Of a stretch of 49,488 bases of DNA, positions 1 through 9,795 are shown in pieces. The position numbers were made by a program, and so were the translations under genes. The stretch is from contig JAJDDM010000137.1 of the NCBI GenBank assembly GCA_029260315.1, positions 1 to 49,488 on the forward strand. Direction: 5' to 3'. Each line of letters opens with the position of its first letter. Position 1 is the stretch's first letter. Under the pieces are notes generated by a model, which saw only the letters and a list, made by a program, of their open reading frames with translations, had not been told where the DNA came from and made no database searches. This stretch comes from Phycisphaerales bacterium (GTDB lineage: Bacteria > Planctomycetota > Phycisphaerae > Phycisphaerales > UBA1924).

Positions 1-132
1 ACGATCAGTTGGCTGCATCAGTTCAAGCGGCTGCGGGTGCGCGATGACCGCAGAGCCGACATCCACGAGGCGTTCGTGAGCCTGGCGTGCTCGATGATCT
101 GCTGGAGGAAGGTTAGACAGGTGTATTTTTAG
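1..132 (+). CDS. IS5-family transposase, C-terminal end (cut by window edge)
   Basis: Frame 1 is open from the first base to a TAG at 130-132 and encodes 43 residues. They contain WLHQFKRLRVRDDRRADIHE followed by AFVSLACSMICWRK, which resembles the usual end of IS5/IS1182-type DDE transposases (WLHQFRRLRVRYERRADIHEAF...CWR). The Glu in RADIHE lies in the region where these enzymes carry their last catalytic acidic residue. The rest of the gene lies outside the window, so whether it is intact cannot be judged. The bases around the stop (about 118-140, ending ggggctc) look like an IS5-type terminal inverted repeat, but the other end is not visible. The element would end just upstream of the sigma factor gene. 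Confidence 0.75.
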   Translation, partial: TISWLHQFKRLRVRDDRRADIHEAFVSLACSMICWRKVRQVYF

Positions 133-222
133 GGGCTCTAAGACAAGGCCGAGACTGGGGCGAACGCCTACCCGACGCTCGCGTATGGGCCTGCGATAGA
201 CTCCTGGGCGAGGCGGGGTGAC

Positions 223-846
223 TTGGACTACGACGGCATCAGCGACGAACGCGTCTTCGAGAAGTACCGCAAGGGCGATAACGCGGCCCTGCGCGTCCTG
301 ATCGACCGCCACCGGGACGACCTCTTTCGGTTTCTGTACAGGCTCGTGGGCGATCGGGCCGCCGCCGAGGATGTTTTTCAGGAGGCATTTCTCCAGATTC
401 ACCTCTCAGTCGACAGGTTCGACGCGACCCGCAGATTTCGGCCCTGGCTATTCACGATCGCGGCGAACAAGGGCAGGGACTACCTGCGTAAGAAGGTCAG
501 ACGCCAAAGTCTCGAACTCTCGGCCCCGGCTGGGGGTGACGAGGGCGGCCCGGCGTTCGTCGATCTCATGGAGATCGACGTCCCCTCGCCCGACAGCGGG
601 CTGGAACGTGAGGAACTTGACGAACTGGTCCAGAGGGCCCTGTCGCGGATGTCACCACTCATGCGAGAAGTTCTGTTGCTCGCTTACTTTCAGCGCCTGA
701 GCTACGCGCAGGTCGCCGAAGATCTGGGGATTCCGTTGGGCACGGTGAAATCGCGACTCCACGCCGCGGTCGCGTCGTTTGCGAAGCACTGGCAGGCGGT
801 GGCGGCAGAATCCGCCGCGAATGAGAGCGCAAATGAAAGGGAGTGA
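223..846 (+). CDS. RNA polymerase ECF-type sigma factor
   Basis: This 207-residue protein has the two-domain layout of ECF sigma-70 factors. Region 2 lies at about residues 20-95 (AAEDVFQEAFLQIH, then RPWLFTIAANKGRDYLRKK). An acidic linker follows, then region 4 at about 145-200 (LLAYFQRLSYAQVAEDLGIP, GTVKSRLHAA), the helix-turn-helix that reads the -35 element. The start is a TTG at 223 preceded by a purine-rich aggcgggg; no better in-frame start is visible. The next gene begins within 10 bp of the stop and encodes a single-pass membrane protein, the usual order for an ECF factor and its anti-sigma factor. The signal sensed is unknown. The adjacent IS end could affect its promoter. Confidence 0.9.
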   Translation: MDYDGISDERVFEKYRKGDNAALRVLIDRHRDDLFRFLYRLVGDRAAAEDVFQEAFLQIHLSVDRFDATRRFRPWLFTIAANKGRDYLRKKVRRQSLELSAPAGGDEGGPAFVDLMEIDVPSPDSGLEREELDELVQRALSRMSPLMREVLLLAYFQRLSYAQVAEDLGIPLGTVKSRLHAAVASFAKHWQAVAAESAANESANERE

Positions 847-853
847 TCCGAGC

Positions 854-2032
854 ATGTTCGAGGGAGACGACATCAAGGATGCCCCGCTGAGTTCGCCCGA
901 CGCCGACGCGTTGGATGCGTTGGTCGAGGCGGGGTTCGAGACCGATGGGCTCGGCGAGCGTGCCGAGCGGCTGCACGCCCTGCTCGGGCGATTGGGCGGC
1001 TCGCAGATCACGCCGGACGAATCGCTCACCGATCTGACGATGCTGCGGATCCAGCGCGCTCAGCAGCCCCAGCCGGAGGCATCGCTGGACGAGTTCGACA
1101 AGGACGCGCTGGATGCGCTCGTGCTCGCGGGGTTCGACCCCGCGAAGGTGAGCGCGGCTCTCCGCTCGCGAGCCAGGCGGCACCGGGCGCTGTCGGATCT
1201 TGTCGGCAGCGGCGGCCCGCCCGCCAGTGCTGATCTCACCGAACGCACGCTGGCGAAGATTGACGTTGAAGCCGCCCAAGAGGCGATCCCGATCGGGCGG
1301 GCACGCCGGCGCGTCCGCATCGGCGATCTCGTTTCGATCGCGGCGCTGATCCTCGTCGGCGCGTCGCTCATCCTGCCGATCATGGGCGCCCTTCGCGCCC
1401 AGCGGTTCCAGAACGTCTGCCAGAGCAACATGATGGCGACGGCGATGGGCATGTCCGGGTACGCGATCGACAATCAGGATTCGCTGCCGATGATCACAGC
1501 GGGCTTCGGCGCAAAGCCCTGGTGGTCCGTGGGCGACCCCGAGAGCAGCAACTCGGCCCACCTGTACCACCTGGCGCGCTCGGAGTACGTCACGCTCGAG
1601 GATCTCGCCTGCGCGGGCAATCGGCGGGCGCCGACCCAGATCCCCAGCGACGAATCGCGCGACTGGCGGCAGCTCGATGAGGTCTCCTACGCCTATCGCG
1701 TCATGGGCGGCCCGAGCCACCCGGGATGGCAGTTGGGCTCGCGGATCGTGGTGATCTCAGACCGCTCGCCGGTCGTCCTGAAATCGGCCCGCGGGTACGC
1801 GATCGACCCATCCGAGAACTCGCCCAACCACGACGGCCTGGGCCAGCAGGTGCTCCTGAGCGACGGCTCGGCGATGTGGCTCACGACCCCCGAGGCCCCC
1901 GGCGGCGACAACATCTGGCTGCCCAGCCAGATCGAGCACATCATCGACGCCATCCGAGACCGACATTCCTTCGACCGCCTCTCCGGACGCGAGGCCCCGG
2001 CATCCAAGGACGACTCCTTCGTGGGCCCCTGA
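854..2032 (+). CDS. Probable anti-sigma factor with pseudopilin-like outer domain
   Basis: The 392-residue product has three parts. A cytoplasmic N-terminus (about 1-155) contains two diverged copies of a motif (DALDALVEAGF at 18-28, DALDALVLAGF near 85-95), each followed by a basic helix and a T/S-D-L-T segment. One membrane helix lies at about 157-181. A roughly 210-residue exported part follows. It opens with CQSNMMATAMGMSGYAIDNQ and closes with NHDGLGQQVLLSDGSAMW, resembling the N(L)RQ...YANDN and HxxxGxNVLFADGHV signatures of DUF1559-type pseudopilins. The start ATG at 854 has AAAGGGAG upstream; an in-frame ATG at 833 would overlap the sigma gene. Position and topology suggest an anti-sigma factor. 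No zinc-type anti-sigma motif (HxxxCxxC) is present, so the role is inferred from context. Confidence 0.65.
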   Translation: MFEGDDIKDAPLSSPDADALDALVEAGFETDGLGERAERLHALLGRLGGSQITPDESLTDLTMLRIQRAQQPQPEASLDEFDKDALDALVLAGFDPAKVSAALRSRARRHRALSDLVGSGGPPASADLTERTLAKIDVEAAQEAIPIGRARRRVRIGDLVSIAALILVGASLILPIMGALRAQRFQNVCQSNMMATAMGMSGYAIDNQDSLPMITAGFGAKPWWSVGDPESSNSAHLYHLARSEYVTLEDLACAGNRRAPTQIPSDESRDWRQLDEVSYAYRVMGGPSHPGWQLGSRIVVISDRSPVVLKSARGYAIDPSENSPNHDGLGQQVLLSDGSAMWLTTPEAPGGDNIWLPSQIEHIIDAIRDRHSFDRLSGREAPASKDDSFVGP

Positions 2033-2151
2033 TAGTCCGCACTGAGGGTCAGCAGGAGTGATTCAGGGCGTCGCGGCCTTGCTGCGGGCGATCCATCGGC
2101 CTAACCTTTCGGCCCGTCTGATGTATCCCGCGAGGGGCAAGGATCTGACCC

Positions 2152-2442
2152 ATGCCGAAGAACAAGAGCCACAAGGGCACGATCAAGCGGATCCGGATCT
2201 CCAAGACCGGCAAGGTCCGCCATGTGACCGCCGGACGGGGCCACTTCCGCCAGCGCAAGGCCGCCAAGCGGCTCCGCCAGCTCCGTCGGGATCGCTACAT
2301 GCGCGGTCCGGATGCCAAGCGGTATGAGAAGCTCCTGTTCCGTCGCCTGCGCGGGCGGTACCAGCCGCGTTCTGCGATCCGGCGGAGCCCCTCGCCCGAG
2401 GCCAAGGCGCAGATGCAGGCCGAGCAGTCGGCGAGCGAGTGA
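2152..2442 (+). CDS. rpmI: 50S ribosomal protein L35 with C-terminal extension
   Basis: The first 65 residues are a clear L35: MPKNKSHKG at the start, then KRIRISKTGKVRHVTAGRGH and a basic segment ending KAAKRLRQLRR. L35 is a small protein buried in the large ribosomal subunit. The family is normally about 64-66 residues, and this copy has 96. The extra 30 or so residues begin basic (RYQPRSAIRRS) and end in an Ala/Gln/Glu-rich tail. It is followed 77 bp later by rplT, the usual partner; infC, often first in this operon, is not upstream here. The 119-bp leader contains no L20-binding structure that I can recognise. Confidence 0.95.
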   Translation: MPKNKSHKGTIKRIRISKTGKVRHVTAGRGHFRQRKAAKRLRQLRRDRYMRGPDAKRYEKLLFRRLRGRYQPRSAIRRSPSPEAKAQMQAEQSASE

Positions 2443-2519
2443 TTTGAACGATCTGCCCGTCGGGTCTGAAGCCGGTTCACATCGAAGAACCGCTCCGCCG
2501 GGCGTCTGAGAGGTGAGTC

Positions 2520-2909
2520 ATGCCACGTGTCCGCAAGGGTGCAGCCCGGGCCCAGGCCCGCAAGAGGATTCTCCGCGAGGCGCGCGGGTACTACGGCGTC
2601 AAGAGCCGCCATGTGTACCAGGCCCAGAACGCGATCATCCGCGCGGGCGTGTTCGCCTATCGCGACCGCAGGGCCCGCAAGCGCGACATGCGGTCGCTGT
2701 GGATCACGCGCATCACCGCCGCCTGCAGGATGCGCGGCACGCGCTACAGCCGGTTCATCAGCGGCCTGAAGATCTCGGGCGTGAACCTGAACCGCAAGAT
2801 GCTCAGCCAGCTCGCGATCGAGGATCCCGGCGCGTTCGACGAGATCGTCAAGCTCAGCGAGGAGCACACGCGGGCGACGGCGAAGGCCGCAACGGCACCG
2901 GCGAGCTGA
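2520..2909 (+). CDS. rplT: 50S ribosomal protein L20
   Basis: The 129-residue product matches L20 along its length: MPRVRKGAARAQARKRILRE, then GYYGVKSRHVYQAQNAIIRA and YRDRRARKRDMRSLWITRI. The C-terminal globular part follows (YSRFISGLKISGVNLNRKML, then LAIEDPGAFDEIV). L20 binds 23S rRNA early in assembly of the large subunit and in many bacteria represses its own operon. About ten Ala/Thr-rich residues extend past the usual end. A GAGAGGTGA-like purine run ends just before the ATG. It is very probably co-transcribed with rpmI. Confidence 0.97.
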   Translation: MPRVRKGAARAQARKRILREARGYYGVKSRHVYQAQNAIIRAGVFAYRDRRARKRDMRSLWITRITAACRMRGTRYSRFISGLKISGVNLNRKMLSQLAIEDPGAFDEIVKLSEEHTRATAKAATAPAS

Positions 2910-2973
2910 TCGCGCGGCCCCGAATCGCGATGCGTCCATTGCCTCACGCACAGCGTTCGCGAACAATCGACCG

Positions 2974-3690
2974 ATGACTTCTGGTTGGTGGGTTTCTCAT
3001 GCGTGGTTCGGCGACTTCGGTCCGTCGTTCGTCATCGCGTGGGCGTTCTGGGTCATCGGCTCGATCACGCTGCACGAGCTGAGCCACGGCTGGGTGGCGA
3101 TCCGCTTGGGCGATCGCACGCCGATCGAGCAGGGGCGGATGGTCTTCAACCCGATCGTGCATATGGGCCCGATGAGCCTGGTCGCGTTCGCGCTGATCGG
3201 GATCGCGTGGGGCGCAATGCCGGTGAATCCCAGCCGGATGCGAGGGCGGCACGCCGAGGCGCTGGTCGCGTTCGCCGGCCCGGCGATGAATCTGATCCTG
3301 GCGGCAGTTAGCCTGGTGCTGCTGGTGTTGTGGCTTGGGCTGATCGAGGGACAGTGGGCGGGGGGCATCTCGCTAGGAGGCGCGGCGCGAAAGAACATGG
3401 TGCTCTTTTTCCGTCTGGGCGTCATGCTCAACGTGCTGCTGTTCCTGCTGAACATGCTGCCGATCTACCCGCTCGACGGCGGGCGGATCTTGGGGCATTA
3501 CGCGCCCAGCTATCGGCGGGTCTTCGAGGGCGAGGCGGGTCCGGCGATCATGATCGGCATGCTCATCCTCCTGTTCATGGTCGCGGGCAGGGTCATCTTC
3601 CCGGGCGCGATGTCGGCGCTGGCGGCGGTCGAGCAGGTCGTCTTCGATGCGCTGGGGCTGCATGTCGATTGGAGGCTCGCGCTTGGCTGA
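2974..3690 (+). CDS. Site-2-protease-family (M50) membrane zinc metalloprotease
   Basis: The 238-residue integral membrane protein carries the HExxH zinc motif inside its first helix (HELSHGW, residues 34-40) and the second M50 signature near the third helix (NMLPIYPLDGGR), where the Asp gives the third zinc ligand. About five hydrophobic segments are visible. It matches the compact YwhC/Rip3-like group of site-2 proteases, without a PDZ or CBS domain. These enzymes cut within the membrane or at its face, often to release regulators; no substrate can be named. The downstream membrane protein gene overlaps its stop codon, so the two are probably translationally coupled. Confidence 0.9.
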   Translation: MTSGWWVSHAWFGDFGPSFVIAWAFWVIGSITLHELSHGWVAIRLGDRTPIEQGRMVFNPIVHMGPMSLVAFALIGIAWGAMPVNPSRMRGRHAEALVAFAGPAMNLILAAVSLVLLVLWLGLIEGQWAGGISLGGAARKNMVLFFRLGVMLNVLLFLLNMLPIYPLDGGRILGHYAPSYRRVFEGEAGPAIMIGMLILLFMVAGRVIFPGAMSALAAVEQVVFDALGLHVDWRLALG

Positions 3691-4411
3691 TAAGACCGGG
3701 CCAACCGGAGACGCAGGGCCTGATGAACGTGGGCCGTTCGAGGTCGAGTCTCGGCGAGAGCCGCCCGGCGAGCCGCCTGCCGAACCAGCGCAGAGCGCGA
3801 GCGAACGCAAGGCTCGGATCGACGCCGAGAGCCTGCTCGAGGGATTCGACGAGGACGCGGACTTCACGGCCGACCCGGAGGTGGAGGCGGCGCTGGAGCA
3901 GGCCGACAAGCGTCCGAAGAAAGCGGATCGATCGGGCGAGGCGGAGTTCGGCGACCCGTCGCGCTGGCTCGTTCGGCCTGGGTTTCCCTCGAGCCGCGTG
4001 TCGCTCATCGCGGGCGCTGCGCTGACGCTGACCGCCGTGATCTTCGCGATCGCGAACGCGGACGATCGCTGGTGGTTGCACGGGCTGGTGACGCTCTATG
4101 CCACGGCGTTGAGCACGCTGCTCGGACTGTTCGCCCTCGTCAGCGCGTCGTACTTCGGTGAGCGCGGGCTCAACGAGGTGCCGCTGGGCCTCGCCAGGAT
4201 GCTCGTGCCGGTCGGCGGGGCGATGGTCGCGCTGAGCCTGGCGTTGCCCTACGGCCTGAGCATCCTGCTCGCGGGCGGGATCTATTACGTCTTGCTTCTG
4301 TTGACGTTTCGGTTGCCGCGATACGAGTCGAACATCCTGGCGATCAGCCACTTCGGTTTGTGGTTGCTCGTGCGGATCGGCGTCGAGCTCGGTTCGCGCG
4401 TCATCGGTTGA
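3683..4411 (+). CDS. Five-helix membrane protein of unknown function
   Basis: I do not recognise a family. The 242-residue product has an acidic, Pro/Glu-rich cytoplasmic N-terminus (about 1-105) and then about five hydrophobic segments, roughly at 110-130, 133-160, 170-190, 192-215 and 222-240. The start is set as the TTG at 3683 because a clean GGAGG lies at 3671-3675 with suitable spacing. This start overlaps the TGA of the M50 protease (3688-3690) by 8 bp. The overlap suggests the two proteins are made together and may share a membrane process; whether this protein is a partner or a substrate of the protease is unknown. Confidence 0.7.
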   Translation: MADKTGPTGDAGPDERGPFEVESRREPPGEPPAEPAQSASERKARIDAESLLEGFDEDADFTADPEVEAALEQADKRPKKADRSGEAEFGDPSRWLVRPGFPSSRVSLIAGAALTLTAVIFAIANADDRWWLHGLVTLYATALSTLLGLFALVSASYFGERGLNEVPLGLARMLVPVGGAMVALSLALPYGLSILLAGGIYYVLLLLTFRLPRYESNILAISHFGLWLLVRIGVELGSRVIG

Positions 4412-4428
4412 GCCACGCGACGCAAGGA

Positions 4429-4549
4429 CGAGCCCGACGCGCAAGCGAGGTGGATTGCAACCGACGCGCCGAGCCCAGAACCCTCCTCGCTCGCGCGTCG
4501 GGCTCGCAAGCAAAGGCACCGACCGCTCAGAGCAGCGGTCAGTGGCACG
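4429..4549. repeat. REP-like inverted repeat plus a half copy of the 142-bp element
   Basis: Two 22-nt arms, 4429-4450 and 4485-4506, are inverted copies with one mismatch (core gagcccgacgcg). Immediately after, 4516-4549 forms a palindrome (ccgctcagagcagcgg) that matches one half of the 142-bp repeat found at 31717-31858 and 41393-41534. The block lies between the convergent ends of the five-helix membrane protein and the POT transporter, so it could also act as a bidirectional transcription stop, though no T-tract is seen. Confidence 0.7.
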
Positions 4550-4582
4550 AAAAGGCGCGCGGAACGACGTGCTTGCACGGGC

Positions 4583-7081
4583 TCAATGCAATCCGTGCAT
4601 CATCCGTTTCAGGATCGGCGAGATGAGCAGCACAAGGAACCCGACGCCGATCGGCGTGACCATCAGCACGACGTAGAAGTCCGCGTCGCCGAACAGCCAC
4701 GCGAAGTATCGGCTCTCGGCGATCTGCTCGGAATACGCAAAGAGATACCCGGCGATCAGGTTCGCCGCGAAGTTTGCGAGGAACCACACGCCCATCATCA
4801 GCGAGCGGATCTTCGCCGCGGCGAGCTTGGTGACCATGCTCAGGCCGACCGGCGAGAGACAGAGCTCGCCCCAGGTATGCAGCAGATACGCCAGCAGCAG
4901 CCAGTGGGGGCCCGCCTTGCGGCTGCGGTCGACCATCAGATCGACCGACGCGATCTCGGCGTTCGGGTTGGCCCCGGCGATCTGCTGCACCGCGGCGACC
5001 GGGCTGGGACGGGTCTCGATGCGCGTCAGCACATAGCTCTGGATCGCGTCGCCGCCGATGGGGATCGACTGATCGTCGTCGGTGAGCGTGCCGGTGTACA
5101 TCACGCGTCCGCCCGCGAGTTGGTAGGTGATGTCCGAAAGGCCCTCGACCTCGGGCATGTTCTCATGCACCCGCTGGAGATCGCCGCCCATCATCGCAGA
5201 GTCGAGCAAGTCGCCGGAGACCGAGAGCGTCTCCTCGACACCGTTCTGCTCGACCGTGAGTGTCGCGGCGAACTGGGGATGCGCGTCCTCGGCGGTGAAC
5301 GTGATATCCGTGGCCTTATCGTTGCGGATGAGGTTCTCGGCTTCGGACACGAACGAGTCGGCGGCGAGGGCCACCCAGACGAGATCGCCGGAGAGCGCAA
5401 TCGTCCTCGGCGTCTCGCCTTCCTTCGCGTTGTTCTCGGCGAGTTCGGCCGTCACGCGCGTCGAGCCATCCGGCTGCGGCTGAAACTCGAGGTCGCGGAG
5501 CTGGACCTTGGCCTCTTCATTCGGCTCGGCGAGCTGATTCAGCTTCGCGCGGGCGGGCTCGACGAGGCTGACCGATCCTGTGACGGGGAGCTTGACGCCA
5601 TCTCGGTTGAGCACGACGCTGTAGGACGCTCGCTCATAGCTGGGCCGCGAGAAGACGACGTCCTCGATCGTCTTGGCCTTCTCGAGATCCTTCACGATGC
5701 TGCGAAGGTACTCCTCGAGGGGGCCTTCGATGGCCTCGGGCGCGGCCGCGAGTTCCTTGGCCTTCTCGGGCAGCGTCGGGCTCGTCTCGCCCGTCTCGCC
5801 GTCGACATAGACAACCGTCTGCTCGCCGCCGCTATCCAGCGTGACCTTGTAAACCGGGATCGGGGCGGTCTTGAGCGACGCGATGACCATGAAGCCGAAG
5901 CCCAGACCGAGCAGCGTGATGCCGAGGGCGAACTTCGTCGGCGTGCGCGGTTGCAGGTGGCGCTTATCCAGCCAGATCCACAGCCACGCGAAAACCGGCG
6001 CGAACAGCACGATATACAGCGGGTTGACCGATTGGTACCAGGTCGCCGGGAACTCCCAGCCGAGCATGTGGCGGTCGGTCTTGTCGTACGCGAAGACGTT
6101 CATCGACGAGCCGGCCTGCTCGAAGGCCATCCAGAAGAAGATGACCGCCAGCGCAAGCACGATGATGACCCAGATGCGGTGCCAGTCGACGCGCGTCAGC
6201 GGGCGGTTGCGATCTTCCTCCTGGCCGTCGCCGTTGGATGCGTCGAGATTCTGATTGCGCGGATCGCCCGGAGGCAGGCCGATGCCCTTGAGGTACTTGG
6301 GTCGCAGGGCCGAATAGGCGAGCAGCCCGAGCACCATGCCCACGCCCGCCGAGCCGAAGCCCCAGTGCCAGCCGACCTTCTCGCCCAGCGTGCCGGCGAC
6401 AACGCCGGAGAGGAACGCGCCGACGTTGATACCCATGTAGAAGATCGTGAACGCCGAGTCGCGGCGCGGGTCGTCAGCGCGGTAGAGTTGCCCGACCATC
6501 ACGCTCACGCACGGCTTGAAGAAGCCAGTGCCGATGATGATGAGGACCAGTCCCGCCATAAACGTCGCGGTCGCCGACGGGCCCTTGGGAGCCAACTCCG
6601 TCAGCGCGAGCGTGAAGTGCCCCGCGGCGATGATCCATCCTCCGATCAGCATCGAGCGGTGCGTGCCCAGCATCTTGTCGGCGAGCCATCCGCCGAACAG
6701 CGGCGTCAGATAGACCAACCCGGTGTACCACGCGTAGAGCGTCCCGGCGTCTTCTCTTGTCCAGCCAAGCCCGGGGTTGTCCGGGTCGTTCATCTTGGCG
6801 ACCAGGTAGAGTACGAGCAACGCCCGCATGCCGTAGTAGCTGAACCGCTCCCACATCTCGGTGATGAACAGGACCCACAGCCCGCCCGGATGGGCCTGGT
6901 TCGCGAGTTCCTCGGGGTTGGCCAGCCCCCGCATCGCGGCGGCCTCGAACGCCTGCTCGCGCCCGTATCCCGCCTGCTCGTCCGGTTCGTGCCCGCTCAC
7001 GCCCGGCTCATGGCTCGGCGGGTCCGGCGGTGGGGAGCCCTGGGCGTCGTCGTCGAACTCGAAATCGTCACGATCGCTCAT
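4583..7081 (-). CDS. POT/PTR-family peptide:proton symporter with a ~310-residue insertion
   Basis: This 832-residue product is a proton-dependent oligopeptide transporter of the inner membrane. It has the ExxERFxYYG motif of TM1 (TEMWERFSYYGMRALLVLYL), the following helices of the major facilitator fold up to about residue 400, and the TM10 signature LLHTWGELCLSPVGLSMVTK near 725. A segment of about 310 residues (roughly 405-715) separates them. It is hydrophilic, beta-strand-like and without membrane helices, whereas bacterial POT proteins are usually 450-520 residues in total. The insertion sits between the helix before TM10 and TM10, the place where animal PepT1/PepT2 carry an extracellular domain. 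About 65 acidic, Pro-rich cytoplasmic residues precede TM1. Transport of di- and tripeptides is inferred from the family. Confidence 0.9.
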   Translation of the reverse strand: MSDRDDFEFDDDAQGSPPPDPPSHEPGVSGHEPDEQAGYGREQAFEAAAMRGLANPEELANQAHPGGLWVLFITEMWERFSYYGMRALLVLYLVAKMNDPDNPGLGWTREDAGTLYAWYTGLVYLTPLFGGWLADKMLGTHRSMLIGGWIIAAGHFTLALTELAPKGPSATATFMAGLVLIIIGTGFFKPCVSVMVGQLYRADDPRRDSAFTIFYMGINVGAFLSGVVAGTLGEKVGWHWGFGSAGVGMVLGLLAYSALRPKYLKGIGLPPGDPRNQNLDASNGDGQEEDRNRPLTRVDWHRIWVIIVLALAVIFFWMAFEQAGSSMNVFAYDKTDRHMLGWEFPATWYQSVNPLYIVLFAPVFAWLWIWLDKRHLQPRTPTKFALGITLLGLGFGFMVIASLKTAPIPVYKVTLDSGGEQTVVYVDGETGETSPTLPEKAKELAAAPEAIEGPLEEYLRSIVKDLEKAKTIEDVVFSRPSYERASYSVVLNRDGVKLPVTGSVSLVEPARAKLNQLAEPNEEAKVQLRDLEFQPQPDGSTRVTAELAENNAKEGETPRTIALSGDLVWVALAADSFVSEAENLIRNDKATDITFTAEDAHPQFAATLTVEQNGVEETLSVSGDLLDSAMMGGDLQRVHENMPEVEGLSDITYQLAGGRVMYTGTLTDDDQSIPIGGDAIQSYVLTRIETRPSPVAAVQQIAGANPNAEIASVDLMVDRSRKAGPHWLLLAYLLHTWGELCLSPVGLSMVTKLAAAKIRSLMMGVWFLANFAANLIAGYLFAYSEQIAESRYFAWLFGDADFYVVLMVTPIGVGFLVLLISPILKRMMHGLH

Positions 7082-7150
7082 GGACCGGGCCTTTCCTCAG
7101 ATCTCCGTGGTCGGGCAGCATAGCCGAAGAGGCGCCCCGCCGCGAGAGGA

Positions 7151-9016
<1,866 letters not shown>

Positions 9017-9102
9017 GGGGAACCTCCGGGTTCAGCGGGTATGCCTGATCTGACGCGTTTGCGCCTGGGCTGAGAGCGTAGGAATCGGTTGTTCCGCCGG
9101 CC

Positions 9103-9741
9103 TCAGGTCTCGTTGCGGACGATCAGGTCCGCCGAGGCCCGGTACTCGTCCTCGTAGCGATCAAACGCGGGCTCGGCGACGTTCTCGAAATGCCAAAGGG
9201 CGTGCTCGACGCCCCAGCCGCGCTCGCCGTCGCGTTCGATTTGGTTCCATCGGCTCCAGCGGATCTCTCGCGGCGCCTCGACCAACACCCGGATGTGGGC
9301 GAGATCTCGCACGCCCGGGTGCAGCGCGTGGATGCCCTCGACGATCAGCAGCGGCGTCGGATCGAACATCCGCTCGCCGACGCGCCGGTGGTGCTCGAAG
9401 GACCAGATCGGCACGCGCGTCGCTCGCCCGCGCATCAGATCGCGCAAGTTCATGTCGAGGAGGGCGAGGTCGGCGTGGCGCCGCTCGTCGCGCTCCAGGT
9501 CGGAAACCTCGGCGTAATCCGGCAGATACTCATCGGTGCTGAGCACCCGCCCGCCGAGACGCTGCGCGAGCGTGGTCTTGCCCGATCCCACGCGCCCGCC
9601 GATGGCGATGAGAACCGACGCGCCGAGCATCGCCTGATCGCCGATCGCACCGAGCAGTTCATCGCGGGCCGATTCGACATCCTCGCATCGATCAATCGAG
9701 AGAGTGATGCGTCGCCCGGCGCTGTCGGTTGGCCCGTCCAT
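9103..9741 (-). CDS. Uridine-kinase-like P-loop kinase
   Basis: The 212-residue product has a Walker A motif (GGRVGSGKTT, residues 48-57) after a 45-residue N-terminal part. It then has the uridine kinase/phosphoribulokinase pattern: STDEYLPDY, a WSFEHHRR segment like the substrate lid, and LLIVEGIHALHP, the usual VxEGxxxL strand. Late residues (RRNQIERD-like, WSRWNQIERDGERG) fit the Arg-rich lid. The start ATG at 9741 is chosen because upstream sequence in the same frame has no family similarity. It is transcribed away from a CNT nucleoside transporter 54 bp off, which supports nucleoside salvage by phosphorylation of an imported nucleoside; the exact substrate is not certain. Confidence 0.8.
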   Translation of the reverse strand: MDGPTDSAGRRITLSIDRCEDVESARDELLGAIGDQAMLGASVLIAIGGRVGSGKTTLAQRLGGRVLSTDEYLPDYAEVSDLERDERRHADLALLDMNLRDLMRGRATRVPIWSFEHHRRVGERMFDPTPLLIVEGIHALHPGVRDLAHIRVLVEAPREIRWSRWNQIERDGERGWGVEHALWHFENVAEPAFDRYEDEYRASADLIVRNET

Positions 9742-9795
9742 GGCCAACGCTAGGAACCAGTAGGATGGCTCGCTCTTGCACTCTGGAGCTGAGCC

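Noticed and set aside
2033..2151. Possible L20-type autoregulatory leader before rpmI
   Set aside because: I could not fold a convincing pseudoknot or recognise a known leader motif by eye.
4586..7123. An 845-codon plus-strand frame across the POT transporter
   Set aside because: It is rich in Arg, His and Asp with no family motif, and lies antisense to an unmistakable transporter.
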